In this document: one piece after another, positions 35,453 through 45,297 of the stretch
Numbering within the stretch: the stretch's first letter is position 1
Layout: every line of letters begins with the position of its first letter
Assembly (NCBI RefSeq): GCF_051955275.1
Contig: NZ_JBQCGW010000171.1
Coordinates: 1 to 64,000 of the forward strand
DNA length: 64,000 nucleotides
Origin: Pseudobacter sp051955275
Lineage (GTDB): Bacteria > Bacteroidota > Bacteroidia > Chitinophagales > Chitinophagaceae
Reading direction: 5' to 3'
Notes under the pieces: model-generated
The model's input: the letters and a program-made list of their open reading frames with translations, nothing else
Told to the model about the DNA's origin: nothing
Databases searched by the model: none
Made by a program: the position numbers and the translations under genes

Positions 35453-36910
35453 TCAAAAGCGCACGATTACAGTAGCGGTTGCTTTACGGCCACGCTTGAT
35501 CTTCCAGCCGGGGCCCTCCTTTACCAGGCGGATGGCTTCGTTGCGGGCAGCTTGCGGCAGATCGCCGGAGACATTAAAATCTGATAATACACCACTGCGG
35601 TTAACAATAAAGGTTACCACGGCTTCGCCTTTCACATTGGAGGAGTCTTGAGACATCCTGTTGCTCTCGCGGAGGTATTTTTCGTATCCAACCCAACCGT
35701 ACGCGGGCTCGGCGTTTTGCTGCAGGAGATCGATATCCCTGGAGGCTTTGCCGGAAACTGCCTTTTTGTGGGGGCCATAACCTCTCACCATTATCTCATT
35801 CAGCGCCTGGTTGGCAGGCTCCAGTTGCAGGGTGTTGAGCTGGTTGGTGGCCACATTGCGGTTAAGCTGGAAACTTTGGGTATTGTAACCTGCGGCGGCT
35901 ACGGAGATATTAAGCGCCGAAGTGTCGTACTGTTTGGATGGAATGTTGAAAAAACCTTCCCTGTCCGTGAAGTAGGATTCCCCCATGCTCTGAAAGCCCT
36001 GATTCGATTGAAGGTTGAGATTGGCGTTGGGGATCGGCCTGGCGAAATTATCGGTTACCCGTCCCCGTATCACGTTGCTGAGCTTCGCATTGTTATTATT
36101 GGCCTGGGCAATAGTAACGCCTGGCACCTTGCTTTGTAATACCCCTACTACTTCCGTATTACTGGTATCGGAAAGGTTCCACTGGTTGCGGAGATTTTCC
36201 GCTCTTTTAGCCAGGTCCTTTTCATCGATGCGGGCCGGGGCTACTTTGGCCGGAACATTGGTGTCAAGCGGAATGGTCTTGCCATCTGCCAGCGTCTGGT
36301 TATGTTGTTCGGCAGAGAAAAGACGGTTAGCAGAAGGGTTTACAGATTTCTGGGCCTGCCTGGCACTTTGGTTGGCAAATTGTTCAGCTTCTGCCACCTG
36401 TTTTGCAGATAATTCTTTTTTCTTCGACAGTTTTGCATTACCGGCAATTGCATCACTGTCTGCTGTATTGAATTCGGCGGGGAATCCTTCATCGGTCACC
36501 ACCGGTTGCAGCCTGGCCGGTGTATCAGCCTTTGTCTGTGTCTGAACGGTAGCTATCTGGTTGGCGGATTCATGCTCTTTATTCAGGAAACTGTTCCATA
36601 CAAAGATACCCGCGGCAATCAGCACAACTGCAGCGGCACTGAACCTCCACCAGGTAATGGCCCTGACCTTGCGGCCCGGTCTGGTCCTTTCAGCAATGGT
36701 TGCATGCAACTCATCCAGGTTGGTATTTACCGGGGTTTCTCCATGGGCCTGCATGGCAGTTTCCATTCCTTCGATGGCATCGGCCAGGAACGGATCTTCC
36801 AGTGCTGCTTTTTCCATGGCATGCATTTCGGATGCCGTCATGCTGCCACCGAGATACCGTTGGATATCCGCAGCTGTATAATGGGTGATATGTTGTGAAT
36901 GATCACTCAT
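35453..36910 (-). CDS. Anti-sigma-type membrane protein fused to carboxypeptidase-regulatory and TonB domains
   Basis: The protein has 485 residues. Residues 1-85 are cytoplasmic and resemble anti-sigma N-termini of the group, with DIQRYLGGSMTASEMHAMEK. One membrane helix follows at about 88-106 (FSAAAVVLIAAGIFVW). The periplasmic part has a low-complexity stretch, a carboxypeptidase-regulatory-like domain near 275-360 (RGRVTDNFARPIPNANL) and a C-terminal TonB-like domain near 405-485 (GEAVVTFIVNRSGVL, then GWKIKRGRKATATVIVRF). It lies 17 bases after an ECF sigma factor gene, which it presumably controls. The TonB end could sense or energise an outer membrane receptor. No receptor gene is adjacent. 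Confidence 0.85.
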   Translation of the reverse strand: MSDHSQHITHYTAADIQRYLGGSMTASEMHAMEKAALEDPFLADAIEGMETAMQAHGETPVNTNLDELHATIAERTRPGRKVRAITWWRFSAAAVVLIAAGIFVWNSFLNKEHESANQIATVQTQTKADTPARLQPVVTDEGFPAEFNTADSDAIAGNAKLSKKKELSAKQVAEAEQFANQSARQAQKSVNPSANRLFSAEQHNQTLADGKTIPLDTNVPAKVAPARIDEKDLAKRAENLRNQWNLSDTSNTEVVGVLQSKVPGVTIAQANNNNAKLSNVIRGRVTDNFARPIPNANLNLQSNQGFQSMGESYFTDREGFFNIPSKQYDTSALNISVAAAGYNTQSFQLNRNVATNQLNTLQLEPANQALNEIMVRGYGPHKKAVSGKASRDIDLLQQNAEPAYGWVGYEKYLRESNRMSQDSSNVKGEAVVTFIVNRSGVLSDFNVSGDLPQAARNEAIRLVKEGPGWKIKRGRKATATVIVRF

Positions 36911-36927
36911 GATGGTGAATGCTCAAC

Positions 36928-37518
36928 TTATATTTCTCTGGTTTCAATAGCTGCCTGTTTTTCCATGCACAGTTTCAGGTTCCTTCTTCCATTCTGGATA
37001 TGGCTCCTTACTTTATTCCATTCAATGCCTGTTTCAGTAGCTATCTCTTTATAACATTTGTTTTGTAAATAGAACAGTTCAACGGTTGCTTTCTGCTCAC
37101 CCGAAAGGGTTTGCAAACAATGTTCCAGTCTTTGCAGGTTTTCTTCCTTCTGCATCATGCCATTCAGATGCGTTTCGCTTTCCGATTGCATAATCTCAGG
37201 ATTGAATTCCGTGGTGCGGAAATTCCTGGGAGAGCGGAGTTGCATGAGACAGTGGTTCTTAGCGAGTGTGTACAACCAACTTTTAACGTTTTCTACCTGG
37301 TGATGGCTTAGTTTACGGCTCAGTTCTTCAAACAATTGCATCACGGCATCTTTGGCTGTTTCGGGGTCTTTGAGGTACTTCAGGCAAACACCATACATCA
37401 GGTCCATATACCGTTGAAACAGAAGGCCTAACACTTGCATGTCGCCTGTTTCACGGTACTCGTCGGCCAGCTCTTTGTCTGTCCGCCCGGGCTGTTGTAT
37501 GTTCTTGAGGAAACCCAC
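36928..37518 (-). CDS. ECF RNA polymerase sigma factor
   Basis: The protein has about 196 residues. Region 2 is YMDLMYGVCLKYLKDPETAKDAVM with VENVKSWLYTLAKNHCL, and region 4 is LSGEQKATVELFYLQNKCYKEIA with WNKVRSHIQNGRRNLKLC, the DNA-binding helix-turn-helix. This is a group IV sigma-70 factor. The start is uncertain: a GTG at 37518 is chosen, while a TTG at 37536 is also in frame. The downstream gene, 17 bases away, encodes a membrane protein with an anti-sigma-like cytoplasmic end. The pair probably responds to an envelope signal. No -35/-10 autoregulated promoter could be identified. Confidence 0.92.
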   Translation of the reverse strand: MGFLKNIQQPGRTDKELADEYRETGDMQVLGLLFQRYMDLMYGVCLKYLKDPETAKDAVMQLFEELSRKLSHHQVENVKSWLYTLAKNHCLMQLRSPRNFRTTEFNPEIMQSESETHLNGMMQKEENLQRLEHCLQTLSGEQKATVELFYLQNKCYKEIATETGIEWNKVRSHIQNGRRNLKLCMEKQAAIETREI

Positions 37519-37569
37519 GAAGGATAAAATTAGCAAAAGATCAGGTAAGCAACGAATTATGGTTTGAGA

Positions 37570-38298
37570 CTAGAGGGTGCCACCTTCGGGCCAGTTACTC
37601 CAATGGGTATTGGCCGGCCGGGTGGGTTTGAATAGTTTTTTGTCGCCCGTTTCAAGGGCATCCGCCAGCATGATGAAGGTTTCGTTTTCACTGGGCCTTT
37701 CCCGCATGGCAACATCAGGATGGTACCAATCATCCAGCCGGATGAACAGTTCAAGGGCTTGCGGAATCCGGGTACGCAATTCTTCTTCTGTTGCCAGTAA
37801 CTGCTCCCTGTATTCAGGCAGCAGGCCGCGCAGCATTTCCTGGATCATGATCTTTCCGGGCTCTTCCAGCCGGATGCCTTTGGCCTCGTAGAAAGCCGGG
37901 TCCTTCGAGAGCCGGATCAGCTGTCCGCGCAGTAACATACTGTTGACGGCAGGATTGAGAAAACTGCTGGTTTCAGGATCGAATGTTTCCCCTTCATCAC
38001 TGTTGCTGGTGATGTACAGCAAATTTTCATTTTCCAGTCCTGGCTCATGTGTGAGGTTATTACCGAACAGGTAAAGGTTATTGGTGATACCGTTGTGACT
38101 GCCGCCGCGGTAATTGAACCCTACCACTTCTATGGCAATGTTCCAGGCCGTATTGTTGCGCCAGGCAGTCAACCTGCAGGTGACCGGATAATGATAACCA
38201 TTGTCCAGCATAGGGAAAACAAAATCCCTGGCTGCTTCATCAAATTGCTGCAGGATGTCCTTTGCTATGAACTCTTCTTTTTGTTGTTGCGTGGCCAT
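37570..38298 (-). CDS. Conserved-type protein of unknown function
   Basis: The protein has 242 residues, starting MATQQQKEEFIAKDILQQFD, with no signal peptide and no membrane helix, so it is probably cytoplasmic. Visible features are a beta-rich first half (YHYPVTCRLTAWRNNTAWNI, VVGFNYRGGSHNGITN) and a helical, acidic second half with many Glu and Arg. I do not recognise the family. A -7-like box, TAACATTG, with one mismatch lies 17 bases upstream of the ATG, so it may have its own promoter. It sits between the ECF sigma factor and the efflux pump, on the same strand as both, with no sign of a shared function. Confidence 0.7.
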   Translation of the reverse strand: MATQQQKEEFIAKDILQQFDEAARDFVFPMLDNGYHYPVTCRLTAWRNNTAWNIAIEVVGFNYRGGSHNGITNNLYLFGNNLTHEPGLENENLLYITSNSDEGETFDPETSSFLNPAVNSMLLRGQLIRLSKDPAFYEAKGIRLEEPGKIMIQEMLRGLLPEYREQLLATEEELRTRIPQALELFIRLDDWYHPDVAMRERPSENETFIMLADALETGDKKLFKPTRPANTHWSNWPEGGTL

Positions 38299-38347
38299 TG
38301 CAGGGTTTTATACTGCAATGTTAGGCATTAGCGACTGCACTTCCGCG

Positions 38348-41300
38348 TTATGATCCCGATTTTATTGTCCTTTTATAAGCCCAGTAAAACACTACGGGAA
38401 ATACGAACAGCTTGAAGATGGTATCAGTGACCAGGCCGCCGATCACCACGCGGGCCAGTGGCCTGGCGGTTTCCGACCCGATACCCGTGCTGATGGCCGC
38501 AGGCAGCAGGCCGATAGCCGCCATCAGCGCCGTCATCAATACCGGTCTGATCCTTGATTCAACACCATTCCGGATAGCAGCCACCAGGTCATGTTCCGTA
38601 CTCACTTTCATGCTCCGCATATTGGATTTGAAAGTGGATAACAGGATCACCCCGTTCTGGATACAGATCCCGAACAATGCAATGAAGCCAATACCCGCAG
38701 AGATACTGAAGTTGATACCGGTGAAAAGCATGGAGAAGATCCCGCCCACAATGGCGAACAGCACCGTATGCAATACCAGCAGCGAGTCTTTGATATTTCC
38801 AAAGAGGATGAATAATATAAAGAAGATGAGCAGCAGGCTGATGGGTACAACCGTGGTCAGTCTTTGCGTGGCGCGCTGCTGATTCTCGAAATCACCGGAC
38901 CATTGCAGGTTATACCCTTCGGGGATAGTGATGGCCGCAGCCACTTTCTGCTGTGCTTCCGCAATGGTGCTTCCCATATCCCGTCCCCGAACGGAGAATT
39001 TGATAGCCCCATAACGGGTATGATCATCCCGGTATATGATGCTGGGACCGGTGATCCGTTTGATATCTGCAATTTCCTTGATGGGGATCTTGGTGCCGCG
39101 GATACTGGGCACCAGCAGGTTGCCGATCTCCTGCTCATGCTGCCGGAAATCTTCCGGGTAACGGATCCGCAGATCGAAGATCTTTTCACCTTCATAGATG
39201 CTGGTGGCAGCCTTTCCGCCGATGGCCATTTCTATCACGGCATTGGCATTGTCTGTGGTGATGCCATAGAGCGCCATCTTCTGCTGGTTCAGGTTGATCT
39301 GCAGTTCAGGCTGGCCAAGGTTCCGGAGGATCGCCAGGTCTTCAATACCATTCACCGTTTTCAGTACATTGAAAATGGAGTCTTCTGTTTTTTCGATCAC
39401 CTGGTAATTGTTCCCATACATCTTCACCACCAGTGATCCTTTAACTCCGGAAACGGCTTCCTCCACATTGTCCATAATGGGTTGGGAGAAATTGAGACTG
39501 ATACCCGGAATGGATTCCAGTTGCTCGTTCATCTTCGCGATCAGTTGCTCCCTGTTCAGTTTGCTCTTCCATTCTTTTTCCGGGTAGATATCTATATGAC
39601 ATTCCACATTGTAAAATCCGGTGGCATCCGTACCGTCGTTGGGGCGGCCGGTCTGGCTCATCACCTGACGTACTTCAGGGAAGGTCAGGAAGATCTTACG
39701 CATATCATTTGCCACACGTACAGACTGATCCAGTGAGGCGGAGAGGGGGCCTGTAGCACGTACTTAAATGGAGCCTTCATTCAGTTGCGGTAAGAATTCT
39801 GTTCCTACAAAACGGAAGCTGAGAAAACCCACTACCAGCATCACGATAGCAATTGTGAAACTCACCATCTTCTTTCCGAACGACAGGCGGAAAACGCGCA
39901 TCACATTGCGGTTCACCCAGTCCAGGAAGAAATTATGCTTCTCTTTTACATTCTTCTTCAGCAGTACTCCTGCCAGTACAGGCACCAGTGTGAAGGTGAG
40001 GATCAGGGCGCCCAGCAGGGCAAAGCCGAGTGTCCAGGCCAGTGGTGAGAACATTTTCCCTTCCACTTTTTCAAAAGTGAAAATGGGCAGCAGGCCGGCA
40101 ATGATGATGAGTTTTGCAAAGAAGATGCTCTTGCCGCTTTCCATACAGGCTTTGCGGATCAGGCTCAGCTTGCTTTGCTTGTTGAAGCGGTCCATGCCCA
40201 CGGCATGCGCCCGCCTGTCGAGCATCACAAAGATGCCTTCCACTATCACCACGGCGCCGTCAATGATGATCCCGAAATCAACTGCTCCCATGCTCAGCAG
40301 GTTGGCCGACATGCCTTTCAGTTTCAGACACACGAATGCAAAGAGCAGTGATAACGGGATAACTACAGAAACGATCAACGTGGTGCGCCAGTCGGCCATG
40401 AATATGAACACAACCACGGTAACCAGGATAATGCCCTCCATCATATTGTGTAGCACAGTGCCGGTGGCAAAGTCTACAAGGGTCTGGCGGTTATAGAAGG
40501 GCTTTATCTGAACATCAGCAGGGAGCACATTTTTATTGAGATGATCTATTTTCTGTTGCAGGGCAGCGATCACTTCCGTGGCATTCTCTCCCTTTCGCAT
40601 CACTACAATTCCTTCCACTACATCCGGGTCACGGTCGCGGCCCACCTGTCCCAGGCGGGGCAATGCAGCAATGGTTACATCGGCAATATGGCTGACCAGT
40701 ACAGGCGTACCATCGATATTGTCCACAATGATATTCCTGATCTCATCCACATCATTCAGGATGCCGATACCTCGTACCACATAGGCCTGGCCATTCTCTA
40801 CTATGATATCGCCACCCACATTGATATTGCTGCGGTTCACGGCATTGTACAGTTCAACCGGCGTGATGCCGTATTGCGCAGCCTTGCCAGGGTCCACCGT
40901 TATCTCATAGGTCTTCACTTCGCCCCCGAAACTTACAATATCCGCCACACCGGGCACCGAGAGAATATTCTTTTCGATGGTCCAGTCCTGGATGGTCTTC
41001 AGTTCGCGAACGGATCTGGTGTCGCTTTCCAGTGTATAGCGATAGATCTCTCCGGTAGGGCCATAGGGAGGCTGGATATCCGGCTCAACGCCTTCCGGCA
41101 GTCTTGCCTTACCGATATTGTTGTTCACCTGTACCCGTGCAAAAGCATCATCCACCTTATCCTCGAAGATGATCTTCACAACAGACAGTCCGAAGAGGGA
41201 AGAAGAACGGATGGCTGTTTTCTTTTGCGCCGTATTCATGGAAATTTCCAGGGGGCGCGTCACAAATCTTTCCACTTCCTCGGCACTGCGACCGGGCCAC

Positions 41301-41464
41301 TGGGTGATGATGGTGACGTTGGTATTGGTTACATCCGGGAATGCTTCAATGCCAATGCTCCTGAAACTGAGATAGCCTGCAACGGCCAGCAGGGAGGTGG
41401 CAAAGAAGATGAAGAATTTATTTTTGAGGGAGAAGCTTACAACCCTCCTGATGATCTTATTCAT
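38348..41464 (-). pseudogene. czcA: CzcA-type heavy-metal RND efflux pump interrupted by one in-frame TAA
   Basis: Read through, the frame gives a full-length HME-RND pump of about 1038 residues. The first part (41464-39764) ends PQLNEGSI-stop; the codon at 39766-39764 is TAA where relatives usually have Tyr, and the same frame then continues at once with VRATGPLSASLDQSVRVAND and on to the end at 38348. No frameshift is needed. The proton-relay motif DFGIIIDGAVVIVE is present near residue 405, with Asp, Asp and Glu at the spacing seen in Co/Zn/Cd pumps. The pump would move metal ions outward with the adaptor and channel encoded just upstream. Possible explanations are a real nonsense mutation, a sequencing error, or stop-codon read-through. 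The two halves could also be made separately, with a GTG at 39715 starting the second. Confidence 0.88.
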
Positions 41465-41483
41465 GGAACGTCATTAAGGGTTA

Positions 41484-42563
41484 TTATTTGAGGGCTTCGT
41501 AGAAATAGAGCTGGCGGGAGGAGATCACCACATCGTGCTCGTTCAGGCCTTCACTGATATAAGCCCGGCCACCCATTTTTTCAGCAACGGTAACCGGCTG
41601 TATATGCGCCTTGTTGCCTTCTTTCACTACTACATAATACCGGTTATTGTCGAATATGAGTGAACGGGTGGGGATGCTTACCCGGCTGTGTTGCTGAACC
41701 ACACTCACTTTTGCAGAAACGAACATTTCCGGTTTCAGCAGAAGGTCCGGGTTGCGGATATTGATGCGCGCCCGCATGGTTTTGGTTTCCGGGTCCAGCA
41801 CCTGGTAGATCTTTTCGATATCACCCCTGAAAACCTTGCCAGGGTAGGAGAGGGAAGTGAGATGCACGCTGTCACCCTGATGGATATACGAGATATCCGA
41901 TTCATAGATATTCACCATAGCCCATACATTGCTGATATCCGCTATCACGAATACAGGATCGTTATTATCAGGCCGGAGATGCGAATGTTCGGTCACTTTC
42001 TTTTCAATCACAAAGCCATTGATGGGCGTAGTGATCCGGTAACCCGCTTCGCGGTCGCCGCCATTGATGCGTAATACCTGTTCTGCCTTGTGCACTTCAC
42101 TGCCCGCACGTTTATATTCGCTTTTAGCTTCTTCCACATCCTTTTCCGAAGCCAGGCCCGAGGCAAAGAGGTCCTGCTTCAGTTGCAGGTCCCGTTTGGC
42201 ATTGGCAAGACTGGCTTCCGCAGTAGCCAGCTCATTGCTGTAGCTGGCCATCTCTCCGCTGACGAGCTCGGCCAGCACCTGTCCTGATTTCACATACCAT
42301 CCCGAATGCACGTTCACCTTGCGCACGATACCGCTCACCATGGGATAGATCTTTATCTGGCTGTCTTCATCCGGAACGATCTTGCCTGTTACCAGGATCT
42401 CGTCTTTCACTGCATTGGTTGTAGCCGTATCTGTAACCACCCTGGTAAGCAGCTGTTCCATTTCTTTGGCGGGATCCGTTGCTGGAGCGGTCTGCGTCTG
42501 CTGTGAGCAGGCTGCAAACAGCAATGATGTAAGGCTGAGACTGAAAATGTATATGATGTTCAT
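41484..42563 (-). CDS. RND efflux periplasmic adaptor lipoprotein (CzcB/CusB-like)
   Basis: The protein has 359 residues. The lipobox FAAC follows a signal peptide near residue 19. A barrel-sandwich (lipoyl-like) half begins at about residue 75 (KIYPMVSGIVRKVNVHSGWYV), then a helical hairpin with LATAEASLANAKRDLQLKQ, then the second half with GYRITTPINGFVIEKKV, then a beta-barrel and a membrane-proximal part. This is the normal adaptor layout. It links the inner membrane pump to the TolC-like channel in the periplasm. The gene lies 19 bases upstream of czcA and 9 bases downstream of the channel gene. Confidence 0.93.
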   Translation of the reverse strand: MNIIYIFSLSLTSLLFAACSQQTQTAPATDPAKEMEQLLTRVVTDTATTNAVKDEILVTGKIVPDEDSQIKIYPMVSGIVRKVNVHSGWYVKSGQVLAELVSGEMASYSNELATAEASLANAKRDLQLKQDLFASGLASEKDVEEAKSEYKRAGSEVHKAEQVLRINGGDREAGYRITTPINGFVIEKKVTEHSHLRPDNNDPVFVIADISNVWAMVNIYESDISYIHQGDSVHLTSLSYPGKVFRGDIEKIYQVLDPETKTMRARINIRNPDLLLKPEMFVSAKVSVVQQHSRVSIPTRSLIFDNNRYYVVVKEGNKAHIQPVTVAEKMGGRAYISEGLNEHDVVISSRQLYFYEALK

Positions 42564-42572
42564 GGAAGAAGT

Positions 42573-43844
42573 TTAGAGTTGAATAAGCTGAACGCCGCTG
42601 ACGAAATTGATCTGTTCCAGCGCCCGGTAGCGGTTGTACCGGATCTTGTGCAGGCTGATGATGGTTTCTTTATAGGAATCATAGAAGTCGATGAACTCCA
42701 GGAGGCTGATATTCCTGCGGACGAAATTTTTCTGCACTTCTTCTATCAGGTGCTGGAACTGTGCATCGAATTCCTGGTCTACACCCTCGTACAGGGATTC
42801 TGCATTGAGGGCGTCCGTATAGCGTTGCATCACTTCATGCGATAATGTGTTCTCCGATTGCTGCAACAGTGTTTTGCCCTGCTGAACGCGGATTTCCGCC
42901 TGCTTTATATTTCCCTGATTGCGGTTGAATAATGGAATGGGAAGGCCCACCGATACACCGGTGTAATTCCTGATATAACTTCCCTGTTTGTCGTAGCTAA
43001 GGCCCACAGTGAGATCCGGAACGGCCATGGCTTTCTGTAATTTCTGATTCAGCTCCTGGCTGCGCAGGTTTTCTTTTGCCGCCAGCAGATCATGCCGGTG
43101 TGCGCGTGCGGAATCCAGGATCTGCGTGTAATTCAGGTCCTGCAAAGGATGGTAGGAGAAAGAAGGCTCGGACCATACAGGAGTTATGGGGGTAGCCGGA
43201 TCGATGCGTGTAAGCAGTTTCAGATCTGTGCTGATGGCATTCACTTCCTGCTGCATTTCTTTTTTTGTGGCCTGGAGGCTGTAGAGCAAGCTCTGGATGC
43301 GGAGCAGTTCTTTCTGCGCAATGTTCCCTTTCTGCAATTGCTCCCTGAAACCCGTGAGGATCCTGTTAAGGGAAGCGATCTGTGCATCATACAATCCAAG
43401 TGAGCGTTGCAGGAAATTGAGGTGATAGAAATTATCTCTCAGGGTAAAACTGAGGGTACGGATCAGGTCATAAAACTCATGCCCGCTGAGCTTTGCCTGG
43501 CTTTGCGCCAGCTGCACGGCTTTATTGCGTTTGCCTGCCAGGGTGATCACCTGCGATACCTGCAAAGTGTTGGTGCCGGTGTAACCGAAATCCATCCAGC
43601 GTTTGCTGTCTGGATCATAGAGCACATTCTCGTAACTGATCTCGGGATTGTTGTAAAGGCCTGCTGTGATCACTTCCGCTTTGGCGATATCGATATCATA
43701 ACGGGCAGCCAGCAGGCTGAGGTTACTGTCGATGAACCGCTGTTCGGCGTCTTTCAGGGTAAGCCGCAGGGTGTCTGCGGGTTGCTGTGCAAATAGCGAT
43801 GACATGCTGCAGCAGCATAATAAAAACAGGAATATTTTTTTCAT
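42573..43844 (-). CDS. TolC-family outer membrane efflux channel (CzcC-like)
   Basis: The protein has about 423 residues. The start at 43844 gives the signal peptide MKKIFLFLLCCCSMSSLFAQ; an upstream ATG at 43874 would add ten residues without purpose. The mature part shows two long helical repeats of the outer membrane efflux protein family, with AEVITAGLYNNPEISYEN and later VGLPIPLFNRNQGNIKQAE. It forms the outer membrane exit for the metal pump. It is the first structural gene after the two-component system, and the 79-base gap before it holds a promoter-like region and phased hexamers. Confidence 0.93.
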   Translation of the reverse strand: MKKIFLFLLCCCSMSSLFAQQPADTLRLTLKDAEQRFIDSNLSLLAARYDIDIAKAEVITAGLYNNPEISYENVLYDPDSKRWMDFGYTGTNTLQVSQVITLAGKRNKAVQLAQSQAKLSGHEFYDLIRTLSFTLRDNFYHLNFLQRSLGLYDAQIASLNRILTGFREQLQKGNIAQKELLRIQSLLYSLQATKKEMQQEVNAISTDLKLLTRIDPATPITPVWSEPSFSYHPLQDLNYTQILDSARAHRHDLLAAKENLRSQELNQKLQKAMAVPDLTVGLSYDKQGSYIRNYTGVSVGLPIPLFNRNQGNIKQAEIRVQQGKTLLQQSENTLSHEVMQRYTDALNAESLYEGVDQEFDAQFQHLIEEVQKNFVRRNISLLEFIDFYDSYKETIISLHKIRYNRYRALEQINFVSGVQLIQL

Positions 43845-43871
43845 CTTATGCGTTCCGGATTTACCGGAGCA

Positions 43872-43928
43872 CAAAATTTGAAAATGATCATTAGACCGTT
43901 CTTACACGATTATTAGAGCAGGATTAGA
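43872..43928 (-). promoter_or_regulatory. Phased hexamer operator and -7 box before the efflux genes
   Basis: On the plus-strand text, hexamers ATTAGA, CTTACA, ATTAGA and ATTAGA start at 43890, 43901, 43912 and 43923, exactly 11 bases apart. OmpR-family regulators bind direct repeats with this spacing. A minus-strand -7-like AAATTTTG (one mismatch) lies at 43879-43872, so the hexamers cover the -33 region. The last one overlaps the kinase stop codon. The regulator encoded just upstream is the likely ligand. Confidence 0.6.
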
Positions 43929-45288
43929 ACTGGGTGCTTATTGGTAAATTAATGTGAAAACGGGCGCCTTTGCCGGGCTCCGACTCTGCATCCACTGTTC
44001 CCTGGTGCATCTGAACGATCTTTTCCGTAATGCTCAGTCCCACGCCACTGCCGGGGAAACTGCGGGCATTGCTGCCACGGAAGAATGGCTGGAACAGGGT
44101 AGCCCTTTCCGCAGCTTCAAAGCCGATGCCTTCATCCGAGATACTGATCTGCACCTGGTTTTTAGAAGTTGATAATTGGATGCCCACCGGTTTGTTACCG
44201 GAGAACTTGAAGGCGTTTTTGATCAGGTTGTTGATGGCCGTTTCCAGCAATACCTTATTGCCATTGATATAAACGGGTTTGGTGAAACTGCTTTCATGCC
44301 TGAACTGGAATTGTTCGCCCTGGTGCTGCCAGTACTGCCTGATCTCCTGCATCAGTCCGGTGATCTCCACGGGTTCAAAATGCTGAAGGGGGCGGGCTGC
44401 ATCATAATTGCTTAGCTCAAATAAGCGGTTGATGATCACCGTTAGTTTCTCCGATTCCGCCAGCACCGATTTCATGGTGCTGATATATTCTTCCTGGCTG
44501 CGTGGTTTGTTGAGCATCACTTCCAGTTCCCCGATGATGGCGGTGAGCGGGGTCCTCAGTTCGTGGGAAGCATTGCTGACAAAGGACCGCTGCATATCAA
44601 AGGCATGCTCCAGGTGGGTGAGCAGTTCATTGAAGTTATTGGCCAGTTCATTGATCTCATCTTTGTTCTGGGGAACCAGCACCCGCTCGTGCAGGGTGCC
44701 GCTCCTGATCCGCCTGATGGCATTGTTCACGTGAACGATCGGTCCGAGTGCCTTGCCTGCAAAACGTTTGCTCAGCAGGAAGAGGATCACCAGGCCGATC
44801 ACCCAGGAGATGCAAAGCAGCATCAGCAGGTTATTCAGGTATTGCTTGCCGCTGAGATTCTGCGCCGTTACAATGATCACGAAGTCTCCCTGGTTGTCTT
44901 TGTAACTGATACCTGCCGCCTGTTTATTGTCGAGTTGAAAGAACAGCTCATTGTTCTGGCTTTTCCGGATCCTGTTGATCAGGTCGGGGGTAACGGTAGC
45001 GGAAGAATCGCTGATGAAAGATTGTGTATTCTCTTCGTTGTAGATATAGTTCTTTTCTTCGGTGAGGTTGCGCATGTATTTCTGCTGGATCTCGAGGAAG
45101 CTCTTTTTGGTGAGCTCATCTTTCTCCAGGAAAACCTGGGCGGTTATCAGTGCCCTGTCGCGCAGGCGATGGAAGAACACCTGTTTCACATAATCCGCAA
45201 ACAGCAGGTAGATGATGATCATCACCAGCAGCAATATGCCGGCGCTGAGCAGGGTGAATTCCATCGAAAGCCTGTTGCGGATCTTCAT
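43924..45288 (-). CDS. Sensor histidine kinase, CusS/CzcS-like
   Basis: The protein has 454 residues. Two membrane helices (residues about 12-32 and 155-175) enclose a periplasmic sensor region of about 120 residues. A HAMP linker follows, then the phosphorylated His in NASHELRTPLTAI near 240, the N box NLIKNAFKFS, the G1 box DEGIGF and the G2 box GSGVGLSI. All catalytic motifs are intact. It is 9 bases downstream of the response regulator gene and immediately upstream of the efflux genes, so it very likely senses the metal or a related envelope signal. Confidence 0.94.
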   Translation of the reverse strand: MKIRNRLSMEFTLLSAGILLLVMIIIYLLFADYVKQVFFHRLRDRALITAQVFLEKDELTKKSFLEIQQKYMRNLTEEKNYIYNEENTQSFISDSSATVTPDLINRIRKSQNNELFFQLDNKQAAGISYKDNQGDFVIIVTAQNLSGKQYLNNLLMLLCISWVIGLVILFLLSKRFAGKALGPIVHVNNAIRRIRSGTLHERVLVPQNKDEINELANNFNELLTHLEHAFDMQRSFVSNASHELRTPLTAIIGELEVMLNKPRSQEEYISTMKSVLAESEKLTVIINRLFELSNYDAARPLQHFEPVEITGLMQEIRQYWQHQGEQFQFRHESSFTKPVYINGNKVLLETAINNLIKNAFKFSGNKPVGIQLSTSKNQVQISISDEGIGFEAAERATLFQPFFRGSNARSFPGSGVGLSITEKIVQMHQGTVDAESEPGKGARFHINLPISTQF

Positions 45289-45297
45289 CAGTGCGGT

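Noticed and set aside
38348..41464. Frameshift in czcA, or two separate pump genes
   Set aside because: The frame is the same on both sides of the TAA and all conserved segments are in register, so a single nonsense codon explains it.
40541..41491. A 316-codon open frame opposite czcA
   Set aside because: It is antisense to the pump gene and has no domain.
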